DNA of 64,000 nt, taken from contig NZ_JAAAPL010000001.1 in NCBI RefSeq assembly GCF_011317445.1, positions 1,426,001-1,490,000 of the forward strand, in the 5' to 3' direction. A program made the position numbers and the translations under genes. This document shows positions 54,415 to 64,000 of this stretch, in pieces (within the stretch, counting starts at the first letter, position 1; the number at the start of each line of letters is the position of its first letter). Under the pieces are notes generated by a model that saw only the letters and a list, made by a program, of their open reading frames with translations, searched no databases and was not told the origin of the DNA. Source of the DNA: Chelativorans multitrophicus (GTDB lineage: Bacteria; Pseudomonadota; Alphaproteobacteria; Rhizobiales; Rhizobiaceae).

Positions 54415-55959
54415 TCAGACGAACCTGGCCTGATCGAGCAGGATCGCGGTGCTCGTCACCCCGAGGAAACCTGGCAGGCATTGGAATCCTTCCACATTGC
54501 GGGCAAGGCCGAAGGATTGAACACGCCAGACCAGGGGCGCTTGCGGCACCTCCTCGAAATAGGCCTGGGCCAGCTGTTTGTAGATCTCCTCGCGCTTGGC
54601 CGGATCCAGTTCGCCTCGTCCCTTTTCGAGCAGGGTATCGATACGCTCGCTGGCGAAGCCGAAAGAGTTCTGGAACGTCTTCACCGAGGAGTGGAGCAGC
54701 GGGTAGAGCGAGTCCGGGTCGTTGTACTCGCCCACCGTGCCATGGATGGCAATGTCATACTGGCCTTCATTGCCGGCGGTGATGCGACTGGCCCATTCGG
54801 GGAGCTTGAGTTCGGCATTGATGCCGATAGCCTGGAGATAGGCAGCAACGACCACGGCCGTGTCCTGGAGCATGCCATAGGTTGAGGTTGCCAGAAGCGT
54901 ACAGTTGAAGCCATCGGCATAGCCAGCCTCGGCCAGCAGCGCTTTGGCCCTTTCCGGATCGTAAGTATAGCTGTTTTCCGGCGTGGAGGCCTGGTAGGCC
55001 GAACCAGGAGGATTGGGGAAGCCATAAAGCGGTTCGCCTTGGCCGGCGAAGGCTGCTGCCACGATGTCCTCGCGGTTGATGGCATAGCCGATCGCCTGGC
55101 GCACCAGCGGATTGTCGAAGGGCGGCTTGCTCGTGTTGAAAAGCACCACATGGAAGGGGCCGAGCGAACCCGACAGTTTCATGCGGTCGTTATTGTCGAA
55201 GCGGGAATAGGCAGACCAGGGCACATACTCGATGATGTCGACATCGCCCGATTCCAGCGCAGCCATGCGAAGGTTTTCATCGGCATAGGCCGTGAGCCGG
55301 ATTTTGTCGACCTGGGGCGAACCGTTCTTATAGTAGTCGGGATTGCGCTCGACCTCGATGAAGACACCACGCTCCTGCTGGGCCAGACGGAAGGGGCCGC
55401 AGGCAATGGGTGCATCCTCTGTGCTGCCCTCGGCAAGAATGGCAGCGTTCGGGCTGGCGAGGGCAAATGGCAATGCCGCATTGGGCTTGGTCAAGATCAA
55501 CCGCACGGTGTGGTCGTCAAGCGCCTCCATGGACTCCACCTGGTTGAGCGTTGTCCTGAGGTGAGCGGTCGATTCGGGAGCGCTGATCTGATTGACGGTC
55601 CAGATGACGTCCTGAGCCCGCACGGGTTTGCCATTGCTGAAAACGGCATTGGCGCGGAGCTTGAAATCATAGGTGGTCGGATCCACCGCAGCCCAGCTTT
55701 CAGCGATCTCGCCGATCAGCTGTCCTTCGGTATCGTAACCCAGCAGGCCGCGCATGATCAGCGTCTTAACCGTGGATGCCGCTGCCCCGGCGTTGAGCCA
55801 AGGGCTAAGGCTTGGCGGAAAGGCGGAGAGAGCGTAGCGCAAAACACCGGCATCGGCCTGGGCGGAAGCCGAACCGGGCAACTGGACGGCTGCGATTCCG
55901 GCGCCTGCGGCGGCGAGGAAAGCACGGCGGGACATCGTGAGAGCGTGAAGCCTCGACAT
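54415..55959 (-). CDS. ABC transporter solute-binding protein, family 5
   Basis: 514 residues; GGAGGAGATAACTT precedes the start. The leader has a twin-arginine-like motif SRRAFLAAAGAG followed by an AxA site, so export may use Tat. Family 5 segments: LRYALSAFPPSLSPWLNAGAA, ITYDFKLRANAVFSNGKPV and QAIGYAINREDIVAAAF. It delivers a peptide or peptide-like solute to the permeases encoded downstream. First gene of the transporter-hydrolase operon, so the promoter lies in 55960-56175. Confidence 0.93.
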   Translation of the reverse strand: MSRLHALTMSRRAFLAAAGAGIAAVQLPGSASAQADAGVLRYALSAFPPSLSPWLNAGAAASTVKTLIMRGLLGYDTEGQLIGEIAESWAAVDPTTYDFKLRANAVFSNGKPVRAQDVIWTVNQISAPESTAHLRTTLNQVESMEALDDHTVRLILTKPNAALPFALASPNAAILAEGSTEDAPIACGPFRLAQQERGVFIEVERNPDYYKNGSPQVDKIRLTAYADENLRMAALESGDVDIIEYVPWSAYSRFDNNDRMKLSGSLGPFHVVLFNTSKPPFDNPLVRQAIGYAINREDIVAAAFAGQGEPLYGFPNPPGSAYQASTPENSYTYDPERAKALLAEAGYADGFNCTLLATSTYGMLQDTAVVVAAYLQAIGINAELKLPEWASRITAGNEGQYDIAIHGTVGEYNDPDSLYPLLHSSVKTFQNSFGFASERIDTLLEKGRGELDPAKREEIYKQLAQAYFEEVPQAPLVWRVQSFGLARNVEGFQCLPGFLGVTSTAILLDQARFV

Positions 55960-56175
55960 AAGTTATCTCCTCCAATTTGCTGGCTTTTTTGCCTTGCATG
56001 TTCGTCGGAGATTTTCGGACGCGATCAGCCCACCGGCAAATTTAAAATTCTTTAGGCGGCATAAAGGAAGTTTGGCGGGCGGCCTTCAGCGGCGCCATCG
56101 CTGCGGATTTTGGTGGATTTCCAGGTCCGCGAAAAGCTCAGAATTTCAGGGGATAGTCATTACAATGCCGCAGCT

Positions 56176-56781
56176 TCAGCGGAAGACTCCTGCCGCCAGA
56201 ACAATCCGCGAGATAGCGGTGTAGAGCGTGAGCGCGGCAAACAGATAGGCGAGCGTCGCAAACCAGTCAGGGAAAAGGCAGAAGAGCAGGAATATGATCA
56301 AGGTTTCGCCTGCTTCCGCCAGCCCCGTCGTGAAGAAGAAGCTCTTTTCTCCACGAATCGTCGTCGCCAGACGGCGCTTTTCCGCGATCACGGCATAGGC
56401 CAGAAAACTCGCGCCATTCACGTAGAACGAAAAAAGCAGCACGGCGCCGGCAAGGCCATTGTCGACCGGATTGTGAAGCACGAAAGCGAGCGGGATTACT
56501 CCGTAGAAGGCGAAGTCGAGCACGATATCAAGATAGCCGCCAAAATCGGAACTGTTGGTGAGGCGCGCCACGGCCCCGTCCAGGCCGTCCGCAAGGCGGC
56601 TCAAGAGGATCAAGATAATTGCCGCTAGGAACCAGCCTGCAATGATGGCGGCACCTGCCATAAGTCCGAGGAGGAAACCAGCGATAGTGACCGTATCAGA
56701 CGAGATGCCAGCCTTGACCAACCGCTCCGCAAGCATCGATATCGGAAGCTCCAGTTTTCTTCGTCCCCAGCCGTCAATCAA
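56176..56781 (-). CDS. CDP-alcohol phosphatidyltransferase family protein
   Basis: 201 residues from TTG 56781, 7 nt after GGGAG. The signature DGLDGAVARLTNSSDFGGYLDIVLDF has the D-G-x2-A-R-x8-G-x3-D-x3-D arrangement that binds CDP-alcohol and metal. Several helices follow (AIILILLSRLADG, GAVLLFSFYVNGASFLAYAV). It makes a phospholipid or inositol-phosphate compound at the membrane; the alcohol acceptor cannot be told. Single gene. Confidence 0.9.
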   Translation of the reverse strand: MIDGWGRRKLELPISMLAERLVKAGISSDTVTIAGFLLGLMAGAAIIAGWFLAAIILILLSRLADGLDGAVARLTNSSDFGGYLDIVLDFAFYGVIPLAFVLHNPVDNGLAGAVLLFSFYVNGASFLAYAVIAEKRRLATTIRGEKSFFFTTGLAEAGETLIIFLLFCLFPDWFATLAYLFAALTLYTAISRIVLAAGVFR

Positions 56782-56898
56782 GGCCGCGCTCCCAGATCCC
56801 GTATCTGCATTGATCTATAGCCCCGCGCGTTACATATCACTCGTAACAATGTCGTCATGCTCCCTTCGTGCCGGCATAACGGCCTTAAAGAGCGGACC

Positions 56899-57291
56899 AT
56901 GTATCGAGCGATCACCCAAGGCATAGAGGTTTGTGTCGAACCCTTCTTCCTGCCGGAGCACTCCGATCCGGAGGAAAGCAAATATGTCTGGGCTTATCAG
57001 GTAACGATCGCCAATTATTCTCCGCAGGCGGTGAAGCTGCTCTCGCGTTACTGGCATATCACGGACGGGATGGGCCGGGTGCAGGAAGTGCGCGGAGAAG
57101 GCGTTGTGGGCGAACAACCCGAAATCGAACCGGGCGACACCTATCGCTATACATCGGGCTGCCCCCTTACCACCTCCTCCGGGATCATGGTTGGCCGATA
57201 CACCATGCAGACTGAACGAGGCGACATGCTGGAGGTGGACATCCCTGCCTTCTCGCTCGATTTTCCCGGCAACAGCGTATTGCTGAATTAG
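56899..57291 (+). CDS. apaG: ApaG protein (Co2+/Mg2+ efflux-associated)
   Basis: 130 residues from ATG 56899, the standard ApaG length. One fibronectin-III-like DUF525 domain: [60 protein letters not shown]. Role in divalent metal tolerance or Ap4A control is known only loosely. It converges on the MocR gene. Confidence 0.95.
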   Translation: MYRAITQGIEVCVEPFFLPEHSDPEESKYVWAYQVTIANYSPQAVKLLSRYWHITDGMGRVQEVRGEGVVGEQPEIEPGDTYRYTSGCPLTTSSGIMVGRYTMQTERGDMLEVDIPAFSLDFPGNSVLLN

Positions 57292-57343
57292 GCCCTTTCA
57301 CGGAACACCCTAAGAGGCACGGGCCTTGCCGCTGGCGGCGCCT

Positions 57344-58834
57344 CTATGCCGCGATGGCGCGGCGGGAGACGACAGCGGCAAGCTCGCGGATGCCCGGCTC
57401 GATATGCTGAACCGCGATGGATGAAATACCAAGCCGCATATGGCGCGAAGGGCGCTCAGGCCCATCGAAGAAGCGGGCTCCCGGTTCGATAATCACGCCG
57501 CGCGCCCTGGCAGCGCGTGAAAGCGCGCCCGTGTCGATCCCCTCAGGCCCCTGGAGCCAAATGGACGTGCCACCGGGCACATCCGCCGCTTCCCATTCGG
57601 GCATTAAACGGCCGATCACTTCGACCAGCTTGCTGCGACGCTCCTCGAAGGCGGCGGAGAGCCGCCTTATTAGCGAATCGTGATGACCGAGCGAGAGGAA
57701 AAGCGCCACCGCCCGCTGATTGTTGGCCGGCGGATGACGCAGCATGAAGCGGCGAAGCGCCCTCAATTCAGCCACCAGTTCGGCCGGCCCGACGAGATAG
57801 CCAAGCCGCAGACCCGGCGCCAGCGTCTTCGACATGGAGCCGAGATAAATGACACGGCCGGTATGGTCGAGCCCTTTCAGCGCCGCTTGGGGCGTCTCGT
57901 CCGCGAGCTGGCTGTCGTAATCGTCCTCAATGATGATCCAGTCGTTCTTCTCAGCGCCGGACAGGAGCGCCTGCCGACGCTCGCGGCTGAGCGGGACCAT
58001 GGTCGGGCAATGGTGGCTGGGGGTAACGAAAACGAAACTAGAGTCCGCCGGGATCGCATCCACCTCCATGCCGTCTTTGTCCACGGGAACCGACAGCGTC
58101 TCGGCACCAGACAACCGGAAGATGGAGCGGGCGTCCGGATAGCCGGGATTTTCCATCGCCACACGAGCGCCGCGGCCCATGAGCAGCGTGGCAAGCATGT
58201 AGAGCGCGTGCTGCGCGCCAAGCGTCACGATGATCTCATCCGGATTCGCGAAGATACCGCGGCGCGGCAGAAGCCGCGCCTGGATTTGCTCGATCAGCAG
58301 CGGGTCATCCCTATCGACCATGTCGGCCGCCCAGTTGCGGATCTCGAGCACCGCGAGCGCCATGCGGTTGCACTCGCGCCACTCGGCGGTGGGGAACAGT
58401 GTGGGATCGAACTGCCCGTAGACGAAGGGATAGGAGGACTGCATCCAGTTCTCGTTCTTCGGCGGACCAGGGAGCTCGCTCGCCATTACCTGGCGGCGCG
58501 CCTTCCAGTCGATCTTTGCCGTAGTGCGGGTCTTGCGCGGCGGACGTGGCGGAGCGGCGAGCACTTCCGGATTGACGAAATGGCCGCGCCGCTCCCGGGC
58601 GATGAGAAAACCCTGATCAACGAGCTGCTGGAAGGCGAGCACCACCGTTCCGCGCGCCACACCCAGCTTGTCGGCCAGAATGCGGCAGGACGGCAACGGC
58701 ATGGTGGGCGAAATTTGCCGGTCGAGAATCGCCGAGACGATCGCCTGGCGAATCTGCGCCTGCAATGTCTGCGTGGAATCACTGGAAATCTTTATTAGGC
58801 CCGCCCAAAGAGCGGCATCGTTTCTGGTCGGCAT
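57344..58834 (-). CDS. MocR-type regulator (GntR HTH + aminotransferase domain)
   Basis: 496 residues from ATG 58834, 6 nt after GGAGG; ATG 58837 is an equal alternative, and the frame extends to 58978. The N-terminal winged helix [28 protein letters not shown] is GntR type. The large fold-I aminotransferase domain has [20 protein letters not shown]-like [23 protein letters not shown], and the PLP Lys in [18 protein letters not shown]. Such proteins are usually autoregulated and control PLP, GABA or taurine metabolism. Divergent from pgi with 142 bp between starts. Confidence 0.92.
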   Translation of the reverse strand: MPTRNDAALWAGLIKISSDSTQTLQAQIRQAIVSAILDRQISPTMPLPSCRILADKLGVARGTVVLAFQQLVDQGFLIARERRGHFVNPEVLAAPPRPPRKTRTTAKIDWKARRQVMASELPGPPKNENWMQSSYPFVYGQFDPTLFPTAEWRECNRMALAVLEIRNWAADMVDRDDPLLIEQIQARLLPRRGIFANPDEIIVTLGAQHALYMLATLLMGRGARVAMENPGYPDARSIFRLSGAETLSVPVDKDGMEVDAIPADSSFVFVTPSHHCPTMVPLSRERRQALLSGAEKNDWIIIEDDYDSQLADETPQAALKGLDHTGRVIYLGSMSKTLAPGLRLGYLVGPAELVAELRALRRFMLRHPPANNQRAVALFLSLGHHDSLIRRLSAAFEERRSKLVEVIGRLMPEWEAADVPGGTSIWLQGPEGIDTGALSRAARARGVIIEPGARFFDGPERPSRHMRLGISSIAVQHIEPGIRELAAVVSRRAIAA

Positions 58835-58976
58835 CATGTCCTCCGGCGATGGGGAGCCTACGATGATGGCGGCTGCACCGCAACCCTGGTCCAAGCGATT
58901 AAGCCAGAGGGCTGCTTCACTTTTGCCGTTCGGCCCCCTAAGTTTCGGCTCCACCCAGAAGAGGAGATCGACGTTC

Positions 58977-60614
58977 ATGAGCGCCTACGCCCGAGCCCTG
59001 GACGCGCTGCGGCAACATCGTCGCGAGACCGAGGACTTCGATCTGCGGCAGGCATTTGGTGCCGACCCCGACCGCTTCTCCCGCTGCTCGGCTGCGCTCG
59101 ACGACATGCTTCTCGATTATTCCAAATGCGCGGTGAGCGACGAAACGCTGGCATTGCTCGACAAGATCGCGGAGGCGGCGGGCGTGATCGAGCGGCGCGA
59201 GGAGATGTTTTCGGCCAAGCGAATCAACGTCACCGAGAACCGGGCCGTGCTGCACACGGCGCTTCGCAATGATTCAACCCGGCCAGTAATGCTCGACGGC
59301 AAGGACGTGATGCCGGATGTGGAGGCCGTGCTTGCTGCGATGAGCACTTTTTCCGAGGGCATCCGCAGCGGGACGATCAAGGCTGCAACCGGCAAGTCCT
59401 TCACCGACGTGGTGAATATCGGCATCGGCGGGTCCGATCTTGGGCCGGCCATGGCAACGCTGGCGCTCGCCCCTTATCATGACGGGCCGCGGCTCCATTA
59501 CGTCTCCAATGTGGACGGGGCGCATATCCACGACACCCTGAAAGCGCTCGACCCGGATACGACGCTATTCATCATCGCGTCGAAGACCTTCACGACCATC
59601 GAGACAATGACGAATGCCGGCACCGCGCGCTCGTGGATCGCGGAGAAGCTGGGGCAGGATGCGGTAGGCTCGCATTTTGCGGCCGTTTCGACCGCACTCG
59701 ACAAGGTGGCGGCCTTCGGCATCGACGAGAGCCGCGTCTTTGGCTTCTGGGATTGGGTGGGCGGCCGTTATTCGCTCTGGTCGGCGATCGGCCTGCCCAT
59801 CATGATCGCCATAGGGCCGGAAAACTTCCGGCGGTTCCTGGACGGCGCGGAGCTGATGGACCGGCATTTCCGCGAGGCGCCGTCGCGCGAGAACTTGCCG
59901 ATGATGCTGGGCCTGATCGGCTTTTGGCATCGGGTGATCTGCGGCTATCCGGCACGCGCGGTCATCCCATACGATCAGCGGCTCGCGCGGCTGCCGGCCT
60001 ATCTGCAGCAACTCGATATGGAATCGAACGGCAAACGCGTCACCTTCGAGGGTGAGTCGGTGACTGTTCCGACTGGGCCGCTTGTCTGGGGCGAGCCCGG
60101 CACCAACGGCCAGCACGCCTTTTTCCAGCTCCTGCATCAAGGCACGGACATCATTCCCGTGGAGTTCATGATTGCCGCAAGGGGGCATGAGCCGGAACTG
60201 AAGCATCACCACGACCTGCTTATCGCCAACTGCCTGGCGCAATCGGAAGCATTGATGAAGGGCCGGACGCTGCAGGAGGCCAAGGCGCAGCTCCTGGCGA
60301 AAGGCATGAGCGAGGCGGAGGCAGACAAGCTAGCCCCGCACCGCGTCTTCCCCGGCAACCGGCCCTCTGTCACCATCATCTATGAGAAGCTCGACCCCTT
60401 TACACTCGGCCGCCTGATCGCGCTCTACGAGCACAGGGTGTTCGTCGAAGCGGCGCTCTTCCGCATCAATGCCTTCGATCAATGGGGCGTGGAGCTGGGC
60501 AAGGAGCTTGCGACCGAGCTTCTGCCCGTCGTGGAAGGAAAGAAGGATGCGTCCGGGCGTGATTCCTCGACGGCGGGGCTCGTCGCCCAGATCGCGGCAT
60601 TACGTGATTCATAG
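58977..60614 (+). CDS. pgi: Glucose-6-phosphate isomerase
   Basis: 545 residues from ATG 58977 with AGGAG 10 nt upstream; the frame extends upstream to 58668 antisense to mocR. Signatures: [61 protein letters not shown] and the C-terminal [13 protein letters not shown]. Interconverts glucose 6-phosphate and fructose 6-phosphate. Length is normal. Confidence 0.97.
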   Translation: MSAYARALDALRQHRRETEDFDLRQAFGADPDRFSRCSAALDDMLLDYSKCAVSDETLALLDKIAEAAGVIERREEMFSAKRINVTENRAVLHTALRNDSTRPVMLDGKDVMPDVEAVLAAMSTFSEGIRSGTIKAATGKSFTDVVNIGIGGSDLGPAMATLALAPYHDGPRLHYVSNVDGAHIHDTLKALDPDTTLFIIASKTFTTIETMTNAGTARSWIAEKLGQDAVGSHFAAVSTALDKVAAFGIDESRVFGFWDWVGGRYSLWSAIGLPIMIAIGPENFRRFLDGAELMDRHFREAPSRENLPMMLGLIGFWHRVICGYPARAVIPYDQRLARLPAYLQQLDMESNGKRVTFEGESVTVPTGPLVWGEPGTNGQHAFFQLLHQGTDIIPVEFMIAARGHEPELKHHHDLLIANCLAQSEALMKGRTLQEAKAQLLAKGMSEAEADKLAPHRVFPGNRPSVTIIYEKLDPFTLGRLIALYEHRVFVEAALFRINAFDQWGVELGKELATELLPVVEGKKDASGRDSSTAGLVAQIAALRDS

Positions 60615-60721
60615 TCTGGAGGTCAGCCGGCCCCTTGGCAGAAAAAAGCCGTTCAACATGTTAGCTTAAAGTGAAACTAAGCTAAGGGTTGGATCGCGAG
60701 TGAAGGGGGCTTACTGCTCTT

Positions 60722-62944
60722 CTACCTCAACTCCCGCCGTAGAATCTTGCCTACATTGGTCTTGGGTAGCTCGGTGCGGAATTCCACATATTTCGGCCGC
60801 TTGTAGCCGGTGAGGTTCTCGTGGCAATAGTTGAGGATATCCTCCTCGGTGAGGGCGGGGTCTTTCTTCACCACGAACACCTTCGGAACCTCGCCGGAAT
60901 GCTCATCCTTCACGCCGACAGCCGCAACTTCCAACACGCCCGTATGGTGGGCCAGAACGCTCTCGATCTCGTTCGGATAGACGTTGAAGCCTGAAACCAG
61001 GATCATGTCCTTCTTTCGGTCAACAATCGTGACATGGCCGCTCTCGTCCATGATGCCCATGTCGCCGGTCTTGAGAAAGCCGTCCGACATCATAACTTTG
61101 GCGGTCTCCCCCGGCTGATTCCAATAGCCCGGCATCACCTGAGGCCCGCGGATGCAGATCTCGCCCACCTCGCCGAATTTTTGGTCGCGCCCCCTTTCAT
61201 CCCGAATTCTGACCTCTGTGGACGGGAGAGGCAGGCCGATCGTGCCGGTGAATTCATTCCGGTCGAGGCGGTTGATCGTCGCCACCGGTGACGTTTCCGA
61301 CAGGCCGTAGCCTTCGGAAATCGTGTGACCGGTCAGTTTTTTCCAACGTTCGGCCACGGAGCGCTGCACGGCCATACCGCCGCCCAACGTGAAATCAAGA
61401 TACTTGAAATTCAGCTTCTGGAAATCCGGATTGTTGAGCAGAGCGTTGAACAAGGTGTTGAGGCCCACGAAGACATTGAACTCGTGCCTGCCGAGTTCTT
61501 TCACCAGCGCTGGAATGTCGCGCGGGTTGGCGATCAGGATGTTTTGCGCGCCGAGCTTGATACCCGTCATCGCGTTCACCGTCATCGCATAGATGTGGTA
61601 AAGCGGCAGCACGCAGATGAACACGGGCCGTTCCGGCTGCTTTCGGCCGTCGAGATAGGCAGTCCGTAGCCAGATCTCGCTCTGCAACACATTGGCGAGC
61701 ACGTTGCGGTGGAGAAGCTTTGCACCCTTGGCCACCCCGGTCGTGCCGCCCGTATATTGCAGGAAGGCAATATCATCCAGCGAGACCTCGGGCGGAGAGA
61801 AGCGGGCGGCGGCGCCCTCCCGCATTGCCTGCCGGAAAGATGCATGGCCCGGGATATCCCAGCTTGGCACCAGCTTCTTCACCCGGCGAACGACCAGGTT
61901 CACGACATGCCCCTTGAGGCCGAGCATGTCGCCCATGGCGGTCACGATCACATGCTTCACGTCGGTCTTGCCGATGGCAGCCTGCAACGTGCCGGCGAAA
62001 TTTTCCAGGATCACGATTGCTTCCGCGCCTGAATCCTTAAGCTGATGCTCAAGGTCCCGGGCGGTGTAGAGCGGGTTCACGTTGACGACCACATAGCCGG
62101 CACGCAGAACGCCCATCATGACCACCGGATATTGCAGCAGGTTGGGCATCATGACGGCGACGCGAGCGCCCTTCTTCAATCCTTTCGATTGCAGATAGGC
62201 AGCGAAGTCGCGCGAAGCCTTCTCCAAATCGGCGAAGCTGATCGTCTTGCCCATCGAGGTGAAGGCGGCCCGGTTGCCGAAGCTGCGGCAAGCCTCAAGC
62301 AGCATGTCTGCAAGCGAACTGTGTCGGAACGGGCCGATCTCGGCGGGAATGCCCTCAGGATAGCTTTTCAGCCACGGTTTGGCGGCTTCACCGCCTGCCG
62401 AAGCAGGCCTTGCTTTCGTTGCCCGTGTCTTCGCAGCGGACCCTTTAGCGGGAGCGGTCTTTGCTTCAGCCTTACGCGTGGTTTTGGGCTTGGGAGCGCT
62501 CTTTTCCGTTGCTGCCCTTACCGGCTGTGCAGATGAAGCCGCTTTACCTGTTGGCTTCTTGGGCGTCGATTTCTTTGGGACTACTGGCGCCGCCTCTGCG
62601 GCTTCCCTTTTAGCACCGTCTTTGGCGGTTGAGCCTCTAGAGCCGGTAGCCTTGCTCCGTTTCACCTTCGCGGGAGTTTCGTCAGTGGACGCGGCCTTGA
62701 CGGGGGGAGATTTCTTCCGGGCCGGCTTTTCGGCCTTGTCCGTTTTCGCGGGTGTCGACTTAGCCTTCCCTGCGGCTGCTGGCTCCTTGGAGCGCACTTT
62801 CTCAGAAGACCCCTTTCCGGACTTCGAACCTTTAGATGCTCCCGCCTTTCGCGCCGTTTTGGCGGCAGCTTTTACGGGTGACTCCACAGCGGCGCTTGTA
62901 GCTTCAGTACCACGGCCCTTTTGGCTATTGCCGATCTTTGCCAA
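60722..62944 (-). CDS. fadD: Long-chain fatty-acid-CoA ligase with H1-like basic N-terminal tail
   Basis: 740 residues from TTG 62944, preceded by GAGGGAGGG; an ATG at 62980 is in frame with no ribosome site. About the first 180 residues are an extension rich in Lys, Ala, Pro and Ser (for example AAAKTARKAGASKGSKSGKG and TPKKPTGKAASSAQPVRAAT). It resembles histone H1 or bacterial H1-like tails. The remainder is a full FadD: WLKSYPEGIPAEIGPF, then LQYTGGTTGVAKGAKLLHRN (AMP-binding P-loop), ISEGYGLSETSPVATIN and FLKTGDMGIMDESGHVTIVD. It activates fatty acids to acyl-CoA. The tail may bind nucleic acid, membrane or polyphosphate. Confidence 0.93.
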   Translation of the reverse strand: MAKIGNSQKGRGTEATSAAVESPVKAAAKTARKAGASKGSKSGKGSSEKVRSKEPAAAGKAKSTPAKTDKAEKPARKKSPPVKAASTDETPAKVKRSKATGSRGSTAKDGAKREAAEAAPVVPKKSTPKKPTGKAASSAQPVRAATEKSAPKPKTTRKAEAKTAPAKGSAAKTRATKARPASAGGEAAKPWLKSYPEGIPAEIGPFRHSSLADMLLEACRSFGNRAAFTSMGKTISFADLEKASRDFAAYLQSKGLKKGARVAVMMPNLLQYPVVMMGVLRAGYVVVNVNPLYTARDLEHQLKDSGAEAIVILENFAGTLQAAIGKTDVKHVIVTAMGDMLGLKGHVVNLVVRRVKKLVPSWDIPGHASFRQAMREGAAARFSPPEVSLDDIAFLQYTGGTTGVAKGAKLLHRNVLANVLQSEIWLRTAYLDGRKQPERPVFICVLPLYHIYAMTVNAMTGIKLGAQNILIANPRDIPALVKELGRHEFNVFVGLNTLFNALLNNPDFQKLNFKYLDFTLGGGMAVQRSVAERWKKLTGHTISEGYGLSETSPVATINRLDRNEFTGTIGLPLPSTEVRIRDERGRDQKFGEVGEICIRGPQVMPGYWNQPGETAKVMMSDGFLKTGDMGIMDESGHVTIVDRKKDMILVSGFNVYPNEIESVLAHHTGVLEVAAVGVKDEHSGEVPKVFVVKKDPALTEEDILNYCHENLTGYKRPKYVEFRTELPKTNVGKILRRELR

Positions 62945-63049
62945 TCTACCCTCCCTCAAATGCCTCCCCAGAACCCGCAACCGAACCGAAGCAGTTGGCT
63001 CCCATACCCGTTCACATTATGGTGCCGCGTTCCCTTCGAGCAAGGCCCC

Positions 63050-63601
63050 TTACTGGCCGTAACCCTTATGCGCTTCAAGAAAGGCCAGTTCTTCCCCAGT
63101 GCTTTCGCGGCCGAGCGTGCGGTTGCGATGGGGGAACCGTCCAAAGCGCTCGATGATGTCCCGGTGCTCGATCGCGTAGCGCAGCGCTTCCTCGTTGCCG
63201 AGTGCCTTGAAAAGCATGACGCAATGCTCTTGGTCGGCGGAAATCTCGGAATGCATAAACGGCATGTAGAGAAATTGCCTCTCCGCAGGCGTAAGACCGT
63301 CGTCAAATCCCTTGTCCAGTGCTTCGCGGGCAATCCGTAGCGCCAGATCATCCGTGGCGAACGCGGCAGCGCTGCCGCGAAACATGTTGCGGGGAAACTG
63401 GTCGAAAAGGATGATGGAGGCAAGCGCCGCTCGCTGGCTCTTGCCCGCTGCTTCAGGCGGATTTGCAGCGAGCCGCTTATGCAGCGCTCCGAAACGCTTG
63501 CGCACCGTCTCGTCAAGTTCAGGTGTAGGTTTGAACCAGCCTTCCGGCCCGACCTCTTCGAACCAGAAGGTAAGAATCTCCTCAACCCAGCGATCGGCCA
63601 T
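63050..63601 (-). CDS. DUF924 family protein
   Basis: 183 residues from ATG 63601; a GTG at 63610 is in frame. The whole protein is the TPR-like DUF924 domain: ILTFWFEEVGPEGWFKP, ASIILFDQFPRNMFRGSAAAF, FLYMPFMHSEISADQEHCVMLF. Widespread in alphaproteobacteria with no known reaction. The gene ends 106 bp before the fadD start on the same strand, so the two may share transcription. Confidence 0.9.
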   Translation of the reverse strand: MADRWVEEILTFWFEEVGPEGWFKPTPELDETVRKRFGALHKRLAANPPEAAGKSQRAALASIILFDQFPRNMFRGSAAAFATDDLALRIAREALDKGFDDGLTPAERQFLYMPFMHSEISADQEHCVMLFKALGNEEALRYAIEHRDIIERFGRFPHRNRTLGRESTGEELAFLEAHKGYGQ

Positions 63602-63817
63602 GGACTGCACCTAGTGTTTTCTTCCTCTCGAATGAGTGTGGCGGCGAGGAGCGGCGGATGTCCACCTTAATTTCGCTGGCGACGAAAATTTACGCCGCAG
63701 AATGATTTTGTAGGCTGCTATTCTAGAGGGAGTTTTCCTACCGGAAAAATCTTGCTTATATTGCTTCAGGGGGCCGCGTGGGAAATGGCTCCAAATAAAG
63801 TTCGGGAGGTAATCCGC

Positions 63818-64000
63818 ATGAAACCGAAAATGACGTTCGCTGCTGTACTTCTTGCCGCCACGACATTGAGCGGCATGGCCGGCGCGAAGACCTTTGTCTA
63901 CTGTTCGGAGGGCTCGCCCGAAGGATTCGATCCAGGTCTCTACACGGCTGGTACCACTTTCGATGCCGCGGCTCACACCGTCTATAACCGGCTGCTTGAA
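63818..64000 (+). CDS. ABC transporter solute-binding protein, family 5, N-terminal part
   Basis: The gene runs past the right edge, so only 61 residues are visible. ATG 63818 follows GGGAGG. A Sec signal peptide (MTFAAVLLAATTLSGMAGA) is followed by KTFVYCSEGSPEGFDPGLYT and TFDAAAHTVYNRLL, the opening of DppA/OppA-type binding proteins. The CSEGSPEGFDP form with Cys is the DppA type for dipeptides and heme precursors. The 216 bp upstream hold its promoter. Confidence 0.85.
   Translation, partial: MKPKMTFAAVLLAATTLSGMAGAKTFVYCSEGSPEGFDPGLYTAGTTFDAAAHTVYNRLLE

Noticed and set aside
57292-57343. Bidirectional terminator between apaG and the MocR gene
   Set aside because: GGCCC and GGGCC near 57292 and 57326 form only a short stem with a large loop and no T-run, so it is not reported as a terminator.

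Overview
The window is chromosomal DNA of an alphaproteobacterium, most likely Rhizobiales and probably near the Phyllobacteriaceae (Mesorhizobium, Chelativorans or Nitratireductor relatives). The evidence is the ALA-synthase type hemA, a SAM-II riboswitch before metZ, an Omp25-like porin, a 361-residue dCTP deaminase, a DUF6460 protein and a type III secretion system (T3SS) whose secretin is divided in the rhizobial RhcC1/RhcC2 manner. Genus is inference; no 16S gene is present.

Layout. 1-2039: end of an M3 oligopeptidase and an FAD oxidoreductase. 2215-6858 (+ strand): a LysR-type regulator, a small acidic protein and two large unrecognised proteins with Ser/Pro-rich N-termini, which are candidate secreted substrates. 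7239-24530 (- strand): a compact T3SS cluster. In transcription order it reads orf95, sctD, a HrpB1-like TPR gene, sctI, J, K, L, N, O, Q, R, S, T, U, a TadD-like lipoprotein, two small genes, sctC2, sctC1, sctV, then two small orphan genes. No needle, tip or translocon gene is recognisable by sequence. SctU lacks the NPTH self-cleavage motif. 24720-39917: a secreted beta-helix protein and mostly housekeeping genes: metZ with SAM-II riboswitch and terminator, dcd, tRNA-Gly, an Omp25-like porin, pyrD, a symporter-type hybrid histidine kinase facing a LuxR-type regulator, mscL and hemA.

40274-47667: a decayed integrative element in tRNA-Phe. It is bounded by a 44-45 bp direct repeat of the tRNA 3' end and has lost its integrase. 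It keeps phage lysis remnants, including a frameshifted endolysin, and cell-surface modification genes: an acyltransferase-3 protein, a separate SGNH protein, a methyltransferase and a family 2 glycosyltransferase. 47976-55959: a LysR regulator and a peptide-type ABC transporter with a permease-ATPase fusion, overlapping a creatininase-family gene and a nitrilase-family gene. This looks like an uptake and degradation unit for an unknown amide or cyclic substrate. 56176-64000: a CDP-alcohol phosphatidyltransferase, apaG, a MocR regulator, pgi, a FadD with a long histone-H1-like basic N-terminal extension, a DUF924 protein and the start of an ABC solute-binding protein.

The most promising material is the divergent T3SS with its unassigned small genes and the two candidate substrates beside it. 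The FadD basic tail and the phage-derived surface-modification island come next. All functions come from motifs and gene order read by eye; no database search was run.
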